Below, piece after piece: positions 63,021 through 64,000 of a DNA stretch of 64,000 bases. The stretch comes from Nonomuraea aurantiaca (GTDB taxonomy: Bacteria; Actinomycetota; Actinomycetes; Streptosporangiales; Streptosporangiaceae). The DNA is taken from NCBI RefSeq assembly GCF_020215705.1, contig NZ_JAIWNB010000016.1:62001-126000 (forward strand). Direction: 5' to 3'. Made by a program: the position numbers and the translations under genes. The notes beneath the pieces were generated by a model. It had not been told where the DNA came from. It ran no database searches and was given only the letters and a program-made list of their open reading frames with translations. The stretch's first letter is position 1. Each line of letters opens with the position of its first letter.

Positions 63021-64000
63021 TCAGCGTCGCCGTCCGCGCTTGACCTTGAGCTCCTCGAAACGGGGCCCGTCGCCGTCGAGCACCCGCTGCCACGCCTTGG
63101 CGTAGAGGTCGGCGACGGGCTCGATCGGGATGCCGTCATAGGCGGTCAGGTCGAACAGGGCCAGCTTCCACTGCTCCACCGGAAGCAGCGGCGCGCTCTG
63201 CTCCGCCCACCCGCCGGGCAGGAACAGCGTGCGCGCCGCCCGGCTCCGGCTCGCCTCGACGACGAGGTCGGTCGCGGCCAGCTCGGCGCGGGCCGCCTTG
63301 AGCCGGGCGGGCTTCCAGCCCGTCCACCGGGCGACGTTGCGGTCGGTGGGATCGGGCAGGGCCAGCAGCATCAGGTAGTGGGCCGCGGCGTCCTCGCCGA
63401 GCCCGTACTCCTTCGCCACCTCGATGACCAGATCGGGTACGGACCGGGTGGGATCCTGCGGCCACCACGTCCCGTCCGCGTCCCGCTCCCCCTGCACCGG
63501 GTCGCCGGGATCGGCGAGCAGCGCCGCGAACCGCGGGTCGCGGGCGGTCCGCAACGCGATCTCGGCGGGAAACGGCTCCTCGGTGCCGAGCAGGGCGCGC
63601 AGGTACGGATCCGCACCTGCCGCGTCCAGCGACGCTACCCGGATGGCGGGGGCGGGTCTGTCGTCATGGGTGGCCATGACGACGGCGCCGTATCTCTCGT
63701 AGCCCTGGCCGGTCTCGGTCGGGGCTCCGGCGGCCTTCCTGAACGCGGGCAGGTCGACGTATCGGCCCAGGTCGAGCAGCAGGCCCGGGTTGGCCAGCCG
63801 CTCGTGGACCGCGGCCAGCGCCTTCGGCAGCGCGGCCCGGATCGGATCTCCGGCGGGCAGCCGGTACGCCAGCCACCGCGCGGTGGTGACGGCCATGATC
63901 AGCGAGCTGGCGGTTAACCCGGTGGCATTGTCGTCGACGGGCCTGACCCGGTCGCCGCGTACGGTCCAGGCCAGGTCGTGGCTCAGCTCCGGCGAGGCGG
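63021..64000 (-). CDS. C-terminal part of a DUF4132 (YehI/MolR-like) protein
   Basis: The 326 visible codons run from the window edge to the stop at 63021 without interruption. The segment includes LVIEVAKEYGLGEDAAAHYL, LPDPTDRNVARWTGWKPARL and WQRVLDGDGPRFEEL, which I recognise from the C-terminus of actinobacterial DUF4132 proteins near this cluster. The WGR or N-terminal part is off the edge. It ends 38 bp before MoxR, in the same direction, so it is the first known gene of the operon. E. coli YehI has DUF4132 and lies beside the yehL/M/P/Q genes. Confidence 0.6.
   Translation of the reverse strand, partial: ASPELSHDLAWTVRGDRVRPVDDNATGLTASSLIMAVTTARWLAYRLPAGDPIRAALPKALAAVHERLANPGLLLDLGRYVDLPAFRKAAGAPTETGQGYERYGAVVMATHDDRPAPAIRVASLDAAGADPYLRALLGTEEPFPAEIALRTARDPRFAALLADPGDPVQGERDADGTWWPQDPTRSVPDLVIEVAKEYGLGEDAAAHYLMLLALPDPTDRNVARWTGWKPARLKAARAELAATDLVVEASRSRAARTLFLPGGWAEQSAPLLPVEQWKLALFDLTAYDGIPIEPVADLYAKAWQRVLDGDGPRFEELKVKRGRRR

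Overview
The window is about 70% GC, with GTG/TTG starts, ATGA/GTGA stop-start overlaps and families typical of filamentous actinomycetes: an F420-dependent oxidoreductase, SARP and TrmB-LuxR regulators, an ECF42-type sigma factor, monomeric NADP isocitrate dehydrogenase, DUF397 debris and many TetR/MFS pairs. A Streptosporangiales or Streptomycetales chromosome fits best; the genus cannot be fixed from sequence alone. No rRNA, tRNA, CRISPR array, intact transposase or origin was recognised.

Layout. 0-8 kb: a membrane-anchored tail and a secreted WxL-like protein, a TetR gene, an alpha/beta hydrolase divergent from a SARP activator, and a three-gene operon (RibD/DHFR-like, YCII, ECF42 sigma). 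8-14 kb: cupin, F420 oxidoreductase, an FAD monooxygenase divergent from a TetR over a 30-bp palindrome, a PhnB-like protein, another TetR and a class II sirtuin. 14-24 kb: a GntR regulator facing a nucleoside hydrolase, a P450, an Ohr/OhrR pair with two operators, an MFS carrier, and a 1135-aa secreted subtilisin divergent from a TrmB-LuxR regulator. 24-27 kb: an MFS/TetR pair sharing one operator sequence. 26.6-35 kb: a sugar locus with LacI, a GH2 fragment, a frameshifted GH1 beta-glucosidase, a six-hairpin glycosidase and a complete sugar ABC importer. 35-38.6 kb: a membrane Ser/Thr kinase with a WD40 propeller. 38.6-44.3 kb: a Baeyer-Villiger monooxygenase, beta-propeller protein and DHA2 transporter operon, preceded by a tandem-TetR regulator. 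44.5-52.7 kb: GNAT, a MacB-like ABC pair, HxlR/MFS, a collapsed PNPOx gene and a NarL-type two-component pair. 52.9-55.1 kb: monomeric isocitrate dehydrogenase. 55.6-64 kb: a four-gene operon, DUF4132-like, MoxR AAA+, DUF5682-VWA fusion and SWIM protein. It matches the partly characterised enterobacterial yehI/L/M/P/Q gene set and is the strongest candidate for an under-described system.

Two features recur. First, gene decay by deletion or frameshift: the GH2 fragment, GH1 frameshift, a DHA2 carrier missing two internal segments, PNPOx missing its middle, receiver and SDR remnants, a transporter-like tail, a DUF397 tail and a probable truncated methyltransferase-DCC gene. Second, short tandem repeats whose periods are all multiples of three (15, 21, 24, 27, 30, 33 bp), lying in frame in linkers or loops of at least six otherwise intact genes. 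Both suggest frequent slippage or microhomology recombination in this lineage, though assembly artefacts must be excluded.
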